From: Streptomyces sp. AC1-42W
GTDB lineage: Bacteria > Actinomycetota > Actinomycetes > Streptomycetales > Streptomycetaceae
NCBI RefSeq assembly: GCF_003248355.1
Contig: NZ_QKWY01000001.1
Location: forward strand, 1,818,001 to 1,882,000
Direction of reading: 5' to 3'
Length of the DNA: 64,000 nt
The position numbers and the translations under genes are program-made. The notes under the pieces were generated by a model that saw only the letters and a program-made list of their open reading frames with translations, was not told the origin of the DNA and made no database searches. Positions 16,731 to 23,680 of the stretch are shown in pieces. How positions within the stretch are numbered: position 1 is the stretch's first letter; every line of letters starts with the position of its first letter.

Positions 16731-17648
16731 TTACCGGGCACCCGCGTGCTCAGCGATGAGCGTGCGGGCCGCGTCGAGGTCGTCGGGGGTCTTGAGCGCG
16801 AGGGTCTGCACGCCGGGCAGCGCCCGCTTGGCCAGACCGGTGAGCGTGCCGCCGGGGCAGGCCTCGATGAGCGCGGTGACGCCGAGCGCCTTGAACGTCT
16901 CCATGCACAGGTCCCAGCGGACCGGGTTGGCGACCTGGCCGACGAGCCGGGTGATGACCTCGTGGCCGGTGGCCACGGTCTTGCCGTCGGCGTTGGAGAC
17001 GTACGTCACGGACGGGTCGGAGACGTCGAGGTCACCGGCCGCCGCGCGCAGCCGCTCGACCGCGGGCGCCATGTGGTGGGTGTGGAACGCGCCGGCCACC
17101 TTGAGGGCCACCACGCGGCGCACCCCCTCCGGCTTGTCCTCGCCCAGCGCGGCGAGCTGCTCGGCGGTGCCGGCGGCGACGATCTGGCCGCCCCCGTTGA
17201 CGTTCGCCGGGGTCAGCCCGAGCTTCTCCAGATGCGGCACGGTGACCTCGGGGTCGCCGCCGAGCAGCGCGGCCATCCCGGTCTCGGTGACCGCGGCGGC
17301 CTCCGCCATGGCGAGGCCGCGGGTGCGGACGAAGCGGAGCGCGGCCTCGTCGCCGATGACTCCGGCGAGGGCGGCGGCGGTGATCTCACCGACACTGTGG
17401 CCGGCGACGACACCCGGCGAGGCGCCGAGCGCGGCGGCCGACAGCAGACCGGCGGCGACCAGCAGCGGCTGGGCCACCGCGGTGTCGCGGATCTCCTCCG
17501 CGTCGGCCTTGGTGCCGTAGTGGGCGAGGTCGAGCCCGATGGCCTCGGACCAGGCCGCGACGCGGTCGGTGGCGCCGGGGAGGTCGAGCCAGGGAGTCAG
17601 GAAGCCGGGCGTCTGAGCGCCTTGGCCGGGAGCGACGAGTACGAGCAC
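16731..17648 (-). CDS. fabD: Malonyl-CoA:ACP transacylase
   Basis: A 305-residue acyltransferase that loads malonate from CoA onto ACP. N-terminal LVAPGQGAQTPGF, the nucleophile elbow VAGHSVGEITAA with the catalytic serine, and AGAFHTHHMAPA with the catalytic histidine are all clear. In streptomycetes FabD can also serve polyketide synthases. GTG 17648 gives the N-terminus MLVLVAPGQG that I recall for the family and has GAGAGAG upstream; GTG 17654 is an alternative. It heads the fabD-fabH-acpP-fabF operon and is followed upstream by fasR on the same strand, 89 bases away. Confidence 0.96.
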   Translation of the reverse strand: MLVLVAPGQGAQTPGFLTPWLDLPGATDRVAAWSEAIGLDLAHYGTKADAEEIRDTAVAQPLLVAAGLLSAAALGASPGVVAGHSVGEITAAALAGVIGDEAALRFVRTRGLAMAEAAAVTETGMAALLGGDPEVTVPHLEKLGLTPANVNGGGQIVAAGTAEQLAALGEDKPEGVRRVVALKVAGAFHTHHMAPAVERLRAAAGDLDVSDPSVTYVSNADGKTVATGHEVITRLVGQVANPVRWDLCMETFKALGVTALIEACPGGTLTGLAKRALPGVQTLALKTPDDLDAARTLIAEHAGAR

Positions 17649-17737
17649 CCTCACACTCTCTCTTGTGAACGGTCCGGAACACCCGTGGGGACAGGGACGA
17701 AGAACCGTAGGGGGAATTGTTGATGTCCGACAAAAGT

Positions 17738-18937
17738 CTAGGACTGCGTATCCCGGTCGGCCAGGCGCCCCAGGATGAGGGCGATTCGCAGAGTGAACGC
17801 CGAACGGACATCGGAAGGTGACCAGCCGGTGACGTCTGTCACACGTCGGAGCCGGTAGCGCACGGTGTTGGGATGCACGAACAGCATCCGGGCCGCACCC
17901 TCCAGGCTGCTCGCCTGCTCCAGATACACACTCAGCGTCTCCAGGAGAGCGGAGCCCGCCTCCTCCAGCGGTCTGTAGATCTCCTCCACCAACTGCTCCC
18001 GCGCGGCGGGGTCGCCCGCCATCGCGCGCTCCGGCAGCAGATCGTCCGCGAGCACCGGCCGCGGCGCGTCCTGCCACGCCCCGCACGCCTTCAGTCCGGC
18101 CGCCGCGGCCTGCGCGGACCGGGTCGCGGCCAGCAGGTCCGCCACCACCGGACCGGCCACCACCGGGCCCGCCGCGTACGGCCCGATCAGGGCCTTCGCG
18201 ACCTGGAGGGGGTTGTCGCTGCCGCCCGCGATGACGACCAGCCGGTTGCCGAGCACGCCGGTCAGGACCTGGAGCTTGGCGTGCCGGGCGGCGCGCCGGA
18301 TCGCCTCCACGGTCAGCTCGCTGTCCCCGTCCGGCGCGGTGCCGAGCAGGACGCAGACGTACTCCGGCGAGTTCCAGCCGAGCGCGGCGGCCCGCGAGAC
18401 GGCGCCCTCGTCGGCCTCGCCGGAGAGCACCGCGTTCACCACGAGCGACTCCAGCCGGGCGTCCCAGGCGCCCCGCGCCTCGGCGGCCTGCGCGTACACC
18501 TGGGCGGTCGCGAAGGCGATCTCGCGGGCGTAGACGAGCAGCGCCTCCCGAAGCACCGATTCGTCGCCGGGCGCGGCGACCTCGTCGATCGCGGCCTCCA
18601 TGACCTCGATCGTCGTCCGCACCATCTCGACGGTCTGCCGCAGCGTGATGGCCCGCGTCAGCTCGCGCGGCGCCGTCCCGAAGACATCGGTGGAGATCGC
18701 CTGCGGGGTCTCCGGATGCCGGAACCACTCGGTGAACGCGGCGATACCGGCCTGGGCGACCAGGCCGATCCAGGACCGGTTCTCCGGGGGCATCGCCCGG
18801 TACCACGGCAGCGACTCGTCCATGCGGGCGATCGCGTTGGCGGCCAGCCGGCCGGAGGACTGCTCCAGCCGCTTCAGGGTCGCGGCGTGGAGATGGGCGT
18901 CGTTCGCAGCGGGCTGCTCAGGATCGGGTCGGGGCAC
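17738..18937 (-). CDS. fasR: FasR, PucR-type activator of fatty acid synthesis genes
   Basis: A 399-residue regulator. The C-terminal 60 residues form the PucR/CdaR-type helix-turn-helix, including EGAARMLFVHPNTVRYRLRRV; a GGDEF-like middle region and an N-terminal helical domain precede it. In S. coelicolor FasR is known to activate the adjacent fabDHCF operon, and the placement here, directly upstream of fabD on the same strand, is the same. The 89 bases between the two genes should hold the fabD promoter and FasR site; by eye I see no strong palindrome there. GTG 18937 is chosen as the longest plausible start; its ribosome site is weak. Confidence 0.9.
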   Translation of the reverse strand: MPRPDPEQPAANDAHLHAATLKRLEQSSGRLAANAIARMDESLPWYRAMPPENRSWIGLVAQAGIAAFTEWFRHPETPQAISTDVFGTAPRELTRAITLRQTVEMVRTTIEVMEAAIDEVAAPGDESVLREALLVYAREIAFATAQVYAQAAEARGAWDARLESLVVNAVLSGEADEGAVSRAAALGWNSPEYVCVLLGTAPDGDSELTVEAIRRAARHAKLQVLTGVLGNRLVVIAGGSDNPLQVAKALIGPYAAGPVVAGPVVADLLAATRSAQAAAAGLKACGAWQDAPRPVLADDLLPERAMAGDPAAREQLVEEIYRPLEEAGSALLETLSVYLEQASSLEGAARMLFVHPNTVRYRLRRVTDVTGWSPSDVRSAFTLRIALILGRLADRDTQS

Positions 18938-19047
18938 GGAGACAAGACTGCCTTATCGGGACGCACGTGCGGAGGGCCGGGGCCGGTGGCGGGCCGGCCG
19001 GGCGCCCGCCGGGGGTCCCGCGGGCCCGGCCGGGCTACCGTGGACGC

Positions 19048-19704
19048 GTGATATCCGTACACCGCGCGGGCGACCGGTTCGAGGGCGGGGACGAGGCGGC
19101 CGGCATCGCGTCCCGGCACTCGTTCTCCTTCGGCACCTTCTACGACCCCGACAACCTCCGCTTCGGCCCGGTCCTCGCCTGCAACGAGGAGCGCCTCGCG
19201 CCCGGCGCGGGCTTCGAGGAACACCCGCACAGCCATACGGAGATCGTCACCTGGGTCGTCGAGGGCGAGCTGACCCACCGGGACACCGCCGGCCACGCCA
19301 CGGTCGTCCGGGCCGGCGACCTCCAGCACCTCAGCGCCGCCTCCGGGGTCCGCCACGTCGAACGCAACGACGGCGACCGCCCGCTGACGTTCCTCCAGAT
19401 GTGGCTGGCCCCCCTGGAGGCCGGCGGCGAGCCCGCGTACACGACCGTGCCCGGCATGACCGACGCCACCCCGTACGAGCTCCCGGCGGCCGGGGCCGTG
19501 CTCCATGTGCGGCGGCTCGACCGGGGCGGGCGCGCGCCCGTGCCCGACGCGCCCCGGGCGTACCTCCACGTCGTACGGGGCACGGTGCGCGTCGGCGGGG
19601 AGGAGCTGACGGCGGGGGACGCGGCGCGCGTCACCGGCGGGAGCGGCCTCGAACTGTGCGCGGCGGACCCGGCGGAGGTCCTGGTCTGGGAGCTGCCGGC
19701 CTGA
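19048..19704 (+). CDS. Pirin family protein (bicupin)
   Basis: A 218-residue bicupin of the pirin family. The first cupin has the metal-binding set FEEHPHSHTEIVTWVVEG with HPHSH in place of the more usual HPHRG, followed by a histidine in GDLQHLSAASGVRHVE. The second cupin is short. Pirins vary in role (quercetinase activity, redox-linked regulation), so no activity is assigned. GTG 19048 starts VISVHRAGDR, which is the usual pirin N-terminus. It is divergent from fasR by 110 bases. Confidence 0.85.
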   Translation: MISVHRAGDRFEGGDEAAGIASRHSFSFGTFYDPDNLRFGPVLACNEERLAPGAGFEEHPHSHTEIVTWVVEGELTHRDTAGHATVVRAGDLQHLSAASGVRHVERNDGDRPLTFLQMWLAPLEAGGEPAYTTVPGMTDATPYELPAAGAVLHVRRLDRGGRAPVPDAPRAYLHVVRGTVRVGGEELTAGDAARVTGGSGLELCAADPAEVLVWELPA

Positions 19705-19793
19705 CGCGGCGGGCCGAAGGGGCGCGGTCGCCGGGTTCGGGGTACGCGAAGGGCCTGGGAGACCCGCATGGTCTTCCCAGGCCCTTGTGAGGA

Positions 19794-20057
19794 TCAGAGT
19801 CCGGCGACGAAGGTGCGCCAGGCGTCGGCGCCGATGACGACGACGGGGCCGTCCTGCACCTTGCTGTCCCGCACGGGCACGGAGGCGGCGCAGCCGTCGT
19901 GCACCTCGACGCAGTCGCCACCCGTGTTTCCGCTGTGGGACGACTTGCGCCACGCGGCGCTGCCGGCCACGGCGCACTCGACGCAGTCGCCACCCGTGTT
20001 TCCGCTGTAGCTGGACTTACGCCACTGCGCAGCCTTCGGTGCGTGGCCGGTTTCCAT
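19794..20057 (-). CDS. DUF397 protein with an internal 24-residue tandem duplication
   Basis: An 87-residue protein of the DUF397 family, small partners of XRE/DUF5753 regulators in streptomycetes (for example the WhiJ-like loci). The family core WRKSSxSGNTGGDCVE occurs twice, near residues 12 and 36, then the usual RDSK and AWRTFVAGL ending. Normal members have one copy, so this one has an extra unit. ATG 20057 overlaps the 3' end of the regulator gene by 41 bases, which implies coupled translation. Function is unknown; in characterised loci the DUF397 protein modulates the partner regulator. Confidence 0.9.
   Translation of the reverse strand: METGHAPKAAQWRKSSYSGNTGGDCVECAVAGSAAWRKSSHSGNTGGDCVEVHDGCAASVPVRDSKVQDGPVVVIGADAWRTFVAGL
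19905..20008. repeat. 72-bp-period in-frame duplication in the DUF397 gene
   Basis: Thirty-two identical bases starting CTCGACGCAGTCGCCACC occur at 19905-19936 and 19977-20008. The 72-base period equals 24 codons and duplicates the WRKSS...DCVE block in frame. Confidence 0.9.
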
Positions 20058-20865
20058 AGCGCTCCTCCATGACGCGGGCGATCAGGACCGCCGAATCCTC
20101 CACGGAGAGCGCGGCGGCCTGGAGCGAAGCATAGCGGAGCGAGGCTTCCCTGATCGTGTCCGAGTTGGCGGTCATGTGGCCCGAGATCAGGTCCTCGGTG
20201 TAGACGATGTCCGGGTCGTCGTCGAAACGCAGGACATTGAACGAGCCTGCGAGGCTTGCGTGTTGGCCTACGGCGAAGGGCAGTACCTGAACGCGCGTCC
20301 AGCGGTTGGTGGCGAAGTCCAGCAGCCGGTTCAGCTGGGCGCGCATGACGGCGGGGCCGCCGATCGGCCGGTACAGGACGGCCTCGTCCAGGACGACCAG
20401 GGCAAGCGGCGGACGCGCGCCCTCCAGAATGCGCTGGCGCTCCATCCGGGCGGCGACCAGGGTGTCCAGATCGTCCGGCACACCGGTGGCCAGCACGGCT
20501 CGGGCGTACTCCTCGGTCTGGAGCAGGCCGTAGATCAACTGGGACTGGAACGTGGAGATGTACGCGGCCCGCGCCTCCATCTCCGCGTACTCCTGGAACC
20601 AGGACGGCAGTTGGCTGCGCAGGACCAGGCTCACCAGCCGCGAGAAGTGGCCGTCCGTGCGCAGGGCGGCGTCGATCCGCTCCGAGAAGTCCCGCGTGGG
20701 GATTCTCCGGGTCGTCTCGACCTGGCTGACCAGTGTGTTGGCGCAGTAGATGCTCTCGCTCAGCTGGACCTGGCTCAGGTCGGCGGCTTCGCGCAGACGG
20801 CGCAGCTCCGATCCGTAGTAGCTGAGGGGAGAAGCGGCGGGATCGAGCGGCTGAAGGCTGCCCAC
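20017..20865 (-). CDS. XRE-family regulator with DUF5753 domain
   Basis: A 282-residue protein. The N-terminal helix-turn-helix (ELRRLREAADLSQVQLSESI...) covers about residues 15-75 and the remaining part is a DUF5753 domain (LPSWFQEYAEMEARAAYISTF, LQTEEYARAVL, VLDEAVLYRPIGG), a pairing widespread in streptomycetes. GTG 20865 is chosen over an upstream in-frame start at 20955 because it has GGAGG at ideal spacing. The DUF397 gene overlaps its 3' end by 41 bases, making the usual regulator-partner pair that acts in development or antibiotic control in related strains. The target is unknown. Confidence 0.9.
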   Translation of the reverse strand: MGSLQPLDPAASPLSYYGSELRRLREAADLSQVQLSESIYCANTLVSQVETTRRIPTRDFSERIDAALRTDGHFSRLVSLVLRSQLPSWFQEYAEMEARAAYISTFQSQLIYGLLQTEEYARAVLATGVPDDLDTLVAARMERQRILEGARPPLALVVLDEAVLYRPIGGPAVMRAQLNRLLDFATNRWTRVQVLPFAVGQHASLAGSFNVLRFDDDPDIVYTEDLISGHMTANSDTIREASLRYASLQAAALSVEDSAVLIARVMEERYGNRPRTEGCAVA

Positions 20866-20980
20866 GGGGACCTCCGGGATGCGACGCCTCGCGGCGTTCG
20901 GTTCCGTACCCGGCCGACCGTAGCCAGTCGCTCGCGGAGAGGTGACATGAATCACGTAATGACCACCCGAACCGGTGGTG

Positions 20981-21796
20981 CTACCGGCCCAGTTCCGCCA
21001 GCACCGCGTCCGTGAACGCGGGCCACACCTCGGCCGCCCACGGGCCGAAGGCCCGGTCGGTGAGGGCGACGCAGGCCGCGCCCGCCGCCGGGTCGATCCA
21101 GAGGAAGGTGCCGGACTGGCCGAAGTGCCCGAAGGTCGCGGGGGAGGAGGCTGCCCCGGTCCAGTGCGGGGACTTGGAGTCGCGGATCTCGAAGCCGAGG
21201 CCCCAGTCGTTGGGGTTCTGGTGGCCGTAGCCGGGCAGGACGCCCTTGAGGCCGGGGTGGACGACGCTCTGTGCGGCCAGCACCGTGCGCGGGTCGAGCA
21301 GCCGGGGCGCCTGCACCTCGGCCGCGAAGCGCGCCAGATCGTCGACCGTGGAGACGCCGTCCTTGGCGGGGGAGCCGTCCACCGTGGTGGCGGTCATCCC
21401 GAGGGGTTCGAGGATCGCCTGCCGCGCGTATTCCGGGAACGGGATGCCGGTGGCCTCGGCGATGTGGTCGCCCAGGACCTCGAAACCGGCGTTGGAGTAC
21501 AGGCGCCGGGTGCCGGGCGGGGCCATCACCCGGTGCTCGTCGAAGGCGAGGCCGCTGGTGTGGGCGAGGAGGTGGCGTACGGTCGAGCCCTCCGGGCCGG
21601 CCGGCTCGTCCAGTTCCACGGCACCCTCCTCGTACGCCACCAGCGCCGCGTAGGCGGCGATCGGTTTGGTGACGGACGCGAGGGGGAAGCGGTGCGCGGT
21701 CGGGCCGTGCGTACCGGCGACCGTGCCGTCCGCTCGTACGACGGCCGCCGCCGCGTGGGGGACGGGCCAGTTCTCGATCATCGCCAGGCTCTGCAT
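20981..21796 (-). CDS. Serine hydrolase, beta-lactamase / class C PBP-like
   Basis: A 271-residue member of the beta-lactamase (class C, DD-peptidase) superfamily. SVTK (in FPLASVTKPIAAY) is the catalytic SxxK, YSNAG the YxN motif, and HFGQSG takes the place of the KTG-type third motif, as in esterase-like members. No signal peptide is visible, so it is probably cytoplasmic and more likely an esterase or peptidase than an antibiotic resistance enzyme. ATG 21796 gives MQSLAMIENWP. It is divergent from the interrupted merR gene, sharing a 92-base control region that contains the MerR-type palindrome. Confidence 0.85.
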   Translation of the reverse strand: MQSLAMIENWPVPHAAAAVVRADGTVAGTHGPTAHRFPLASVTKPIAAYAALVAYEEGAVELDEPAGPEGSTVRHLLAHTSGLAFDEHRVMAPPGTRRLYSNAGFEVLGDHIAEATGIPFPEYARQAILEPLGMTATTVDGSPAKDGVSTVDDLARFAAEVQAPRLLDPRTVLAAQSVVHPGLKGVLPGYGHQNPNDWGLGFEIRDSKSPHWTGAASSPATFGHFGQSGTFLWIDPAAGAACVALTDRAFGPWAAEVWPAFTDAVLAELGR

Positions 21797-21851
21797 GCGT
21801 ACGAGAGTAGATTCCTGATCCCGGTCGCCGGAAACCCGCACCCGTCGGTGC

Positions 21852-21880
21852 TTGCTTGGAGTGCACTCCAACGTCATAGC
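21852..21880 (+). promoter_or_regulatory. MerR-type promoter with 16-bp palindrome
   Basis: TTGGAGTGCACTCCAA (21856-21871) is a perfect palindrome overlapping a TTGCTT -35-like element (21852-21857) and ending just before CATAGC (21875-21880). This is the layout of MerR-family operators, where the dimer binds inside the promoter spacer. It lies 17 bases upstream of the merR start codon, so it was probably the autoregulatory site of the now interrupted regulator. Confidence 0.75.
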
Positions 21881-21888
21881 GTGGAGGC

Positions 21889-22188
21889 ATGACGGTGATG
21901 GAGACCACTTCGACACGGACCGACCTCTGCGCCTCCGGCCCCTCGGCGCACCCGCGGCCCGACGGGCAGGACCGGTACACGATCAGCGAGGTGTCCGCGT
22001 TCACCGGCCTGACCGCGCACACGCTGCGCTGGTACGAGCGGATCGGCCTCATGCCCCACGTGGACCGTTCGCACACCGGGCAGCGCCGATTCAGCGACCG
22101 CGACCTGGACTGGCTCGCCTTCGTCACCAAGCTGCGGCTGACCGGCATGCCGGTCGCCCACATGGTCCGCTACCGGTCCTATTCGTAG
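21889..22188 (+). pseudogene. merR-type regulator, 5' fragment (split by TnpB element)
   Basis: The first 95 codons of a MerR-family regulator: YTISEVSAFTGLTAHTLRWYERIGL (winged helix) up to GMPVAHMVRY at 22173, after which four foreign codons lead to a stop at 22188. The missing C-terminal coiled coil lies at 25483-25659. Joining 22173 directly to 25483 restores an uninterrupted 153-codon gene with no lost or extra bases, so the element inserted cleanly and without target duplication. The fragment still encodes the DNA-binding part but lacks the dimerisation helix. GGAGG precedes ATG 21889. Confidence 0.92.
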
Positions 22189-22222
22189 TGCACCGGGCTT
22201 CGGCCCGGTGGTGAAGCGAATC

Positions 22223-22402
22223 TCAAGACTGCTCTGACCTCGACTGTGGGCCCGGATCTTCACTGTTCGTCCGGGCCGACTTGGCGGCTCGGCGCACCAC
22301 GGCGATCAGCCACGAGTTCAGGGAGCGGTCGTCTGCGGTGGCAGCATCGACGGCCAGGCTGTGCACGTCGTCGGGTAGGCGCAGGTTCACATGCTTCGTC
22401 AT
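22223..22402 (-). CDS. Small ribbon-helix-helix DNA-binding protein inside the TnpB element
   Basis: A 59-residue reading frame from ATG 22402 to TGA 22223. It begins MTKHVNLRLPDDVHSLAVDA, then TADDRSLNSWLIAVVRRAAK: a beta strand followed by two helices, the Arc/CopG/HicB-antitoxin fold, with a polar tail of about 18 residues. Such proteins bind DNA as dimers through the strand. It is divergent from tnpB with 45 bases between the start codons, and that space contains a 9-bp inverted repeat. I infer a regulator that travels with the element and represses tnpB and itself. It could also be a lone antitoxin-like gene. Confidence 0.72.
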   Translation of the reverse strand: MTKHVNLRLPDDVHSLAVDAATADDRSLNSWLIAVVRRAAKSARTNSEDPGPQSRSEQS

Positions 22403-22427
22403 GGGACCATTCTGGCACTGGTCCCAT
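22401..22427. promoter_or_regulatory. Inverted repeat between the RHH gene and tnpB
   Basis: ATGGGACCA (22401-22409) and TGGTCCCAT (22419-22427) are perfect inverted copies separated by 9 bases. The left arm overlaps the start codon of the ribbon-helix-helix gene and the right arm lies 20 bases before the tnpB start. Placement suits an operator for an autoregulating RHH dimer or tetramer controlling both genes. Confidence 0.6.
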
Positions 22428-22447
22428 ATTGATGCCAGGTTGGCCCT

Positions 22448-23680
22448 ATGCGGCTTCGGTACGGCTTCCGCTTGTACCCGAGCGCCGGTCAGCGCACGGC
22501 GTTGGCGAGAGCGTTCGGGTGCGCGCGGGTGGTCTACAACGACGCGCTCCGCGCTCGGGAGACCGCCCGTGTGGAGGGGTTGCCGTTCCCGAAGGCCGGC
22601 GACCTGTCGAAACAGCTCATCACTGCAGCGAAGGACACCCCGGAGCGGGCCTGGCTCGGCGAAGTGTCAGCGGTCGTTCTCCAGCAGTCCCTCCGCGACC
22701 TGGACGCCGCGTACCGTAACTTCTTCGACGGGCTCAAGGGCAAGCGCCCCCGCATGGGCGCGCCCCGGTACAAGTCGAAGCGTGATGCCCGGCAGGCGGT
22801 CCGTTTCACCGCGAACGCCCGCTGGTCGGTCACCACCGGCGGGAGACTGCGCCTGCCGAAGATCGGCGACGTCAAGGTGGAGTGGTCCCGTTCCCTGCCT
22901 TCGGTGCCGTCGACGGCGACAGTGGTCAAGGACAGTGCGGGCCGGTACTTCGCGAGCTTCGTCGTGGAGACCGGCCCGGAAGAGGTGCTGTCCGAGGTTG
23001 TGCCCGTGGTGGGCATCGATCTCGGAATCGGGCACTTCGCCGTCCTCTCCGACGGCCGGAAGATCGACAACCCGCGCTTCCTGCGCAGGGCGGAGAAGCG
23101 CCTGAAGAAGGCGCAGCGGGAGCTGTCCCGCAAGAAGAAAGGCAGCAAGAACAGGGATAAGACCAGGGTCCGCGTCGCACGAGCACACGCCCGTGTCGCG
23201 GATGCGCGGCGTGAGTTCCACCACCAGCTCTCCACGAAGCTGATCCGCGAGAACCAAGCGGTCGCCGTGGAAGACCTGGCGGTCAAGGGGCTCGCCCGCA
23301 CACGCCTGGCCAAGTCCGTGCACGACGTCGGATGGTCGGCGTTCGTGAACATGCTGGAGTACAAGGCCGCTCGGTACGGGCGCACCTTCGTGAAGATCGG
23401 CCGCTTCGAGCCGACATCACAGGTGTGCTCGCAGTGCGGCGTGAAGGACGGCCCGAAGCCCCTGAATGTCCGCGTGTGGACGTGCGGGGCGTGCGGGACC
23501 GTCCTGGACCGGGATATCAACGCGGCGGTCAACGTCGCCAAGGCCGCCGGACTGGCGGTGTCAGCCTGCGGAGCGCAGGTAGGACCGGGACTTGTCCCGG
23601 CACAGCGCGAAGAAACAGGAACCCACCCGAAGCCCCAGCCGGTGACCACCGGCAAGCAGGCGGGAATCTCCGCCCTTTAG
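22448..23680 (+). CDS. tnpB: TnpB RNA-guided endonuclease (IS605 OrfB)
   Basis: A 410-residue TnpB. The N-terminal YGFRLYPSAGQRTALARAFG helical region is typical. The split RuvC site is complete: VVGIDLGIGHFAVL (first aspartate), VAVEDLAVKGL (glutamate) and LDRDINAAVNV (last aspartate). A zinc ribbon with CSQCG and CGACG lies between the last two. TnpB proteins cut DNA guided by an RNA read from the element's right end. The stop codon TAG is part of the CTTTAG that became the target duplication of the IS1182-family element, so the protein is intact but its downstream guide-RNA region is interrupted. ATG 22448 starts MRLRYGFRLYP. Confidence 0.93.
   Translation: MRLRYGFRLYPSAGQRTALARAFGCARVVYNDALRARETARVEGLPFPKAGDLSKQLITAAKDTPERAWLGEVSAVVLQQSLRDLDAAYRNFFDGLKGKRPRMGAPRYKSKRDARQAVRFTANARWSVTTGGRLRLPKIGDVKVEWSRSLPSVPSTATVVKDSAGRYFASFVVETGPEEVLSEVVPVVGIDLGIGHFAVLSDGRKIDNPRFLRRAEKRLKKAQRELSRKKKGSKNRDKTRVRVARAHARVADARREFHHQLSTKLIRENQAVAVEDLAVKGLARTRLAKSVHDVGWSAFVNMLEYKAARYGRTFVKIGRFEPTSQVCSQCGVKDGPKPLNVRVWTCGACGTVLDRDINAAVNVAKAAGLAVSACGAQVGPGLVPAQREETGTHPKPQPVTTGKQAGISAL

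Noticed and set aside
16717..16741. Upstream in-frame start for fabH (ATG 16741)
   Set aside because: It would overlap the fabD stop region, lacks a ribosome site and adds residues absent from known FabH proteins.
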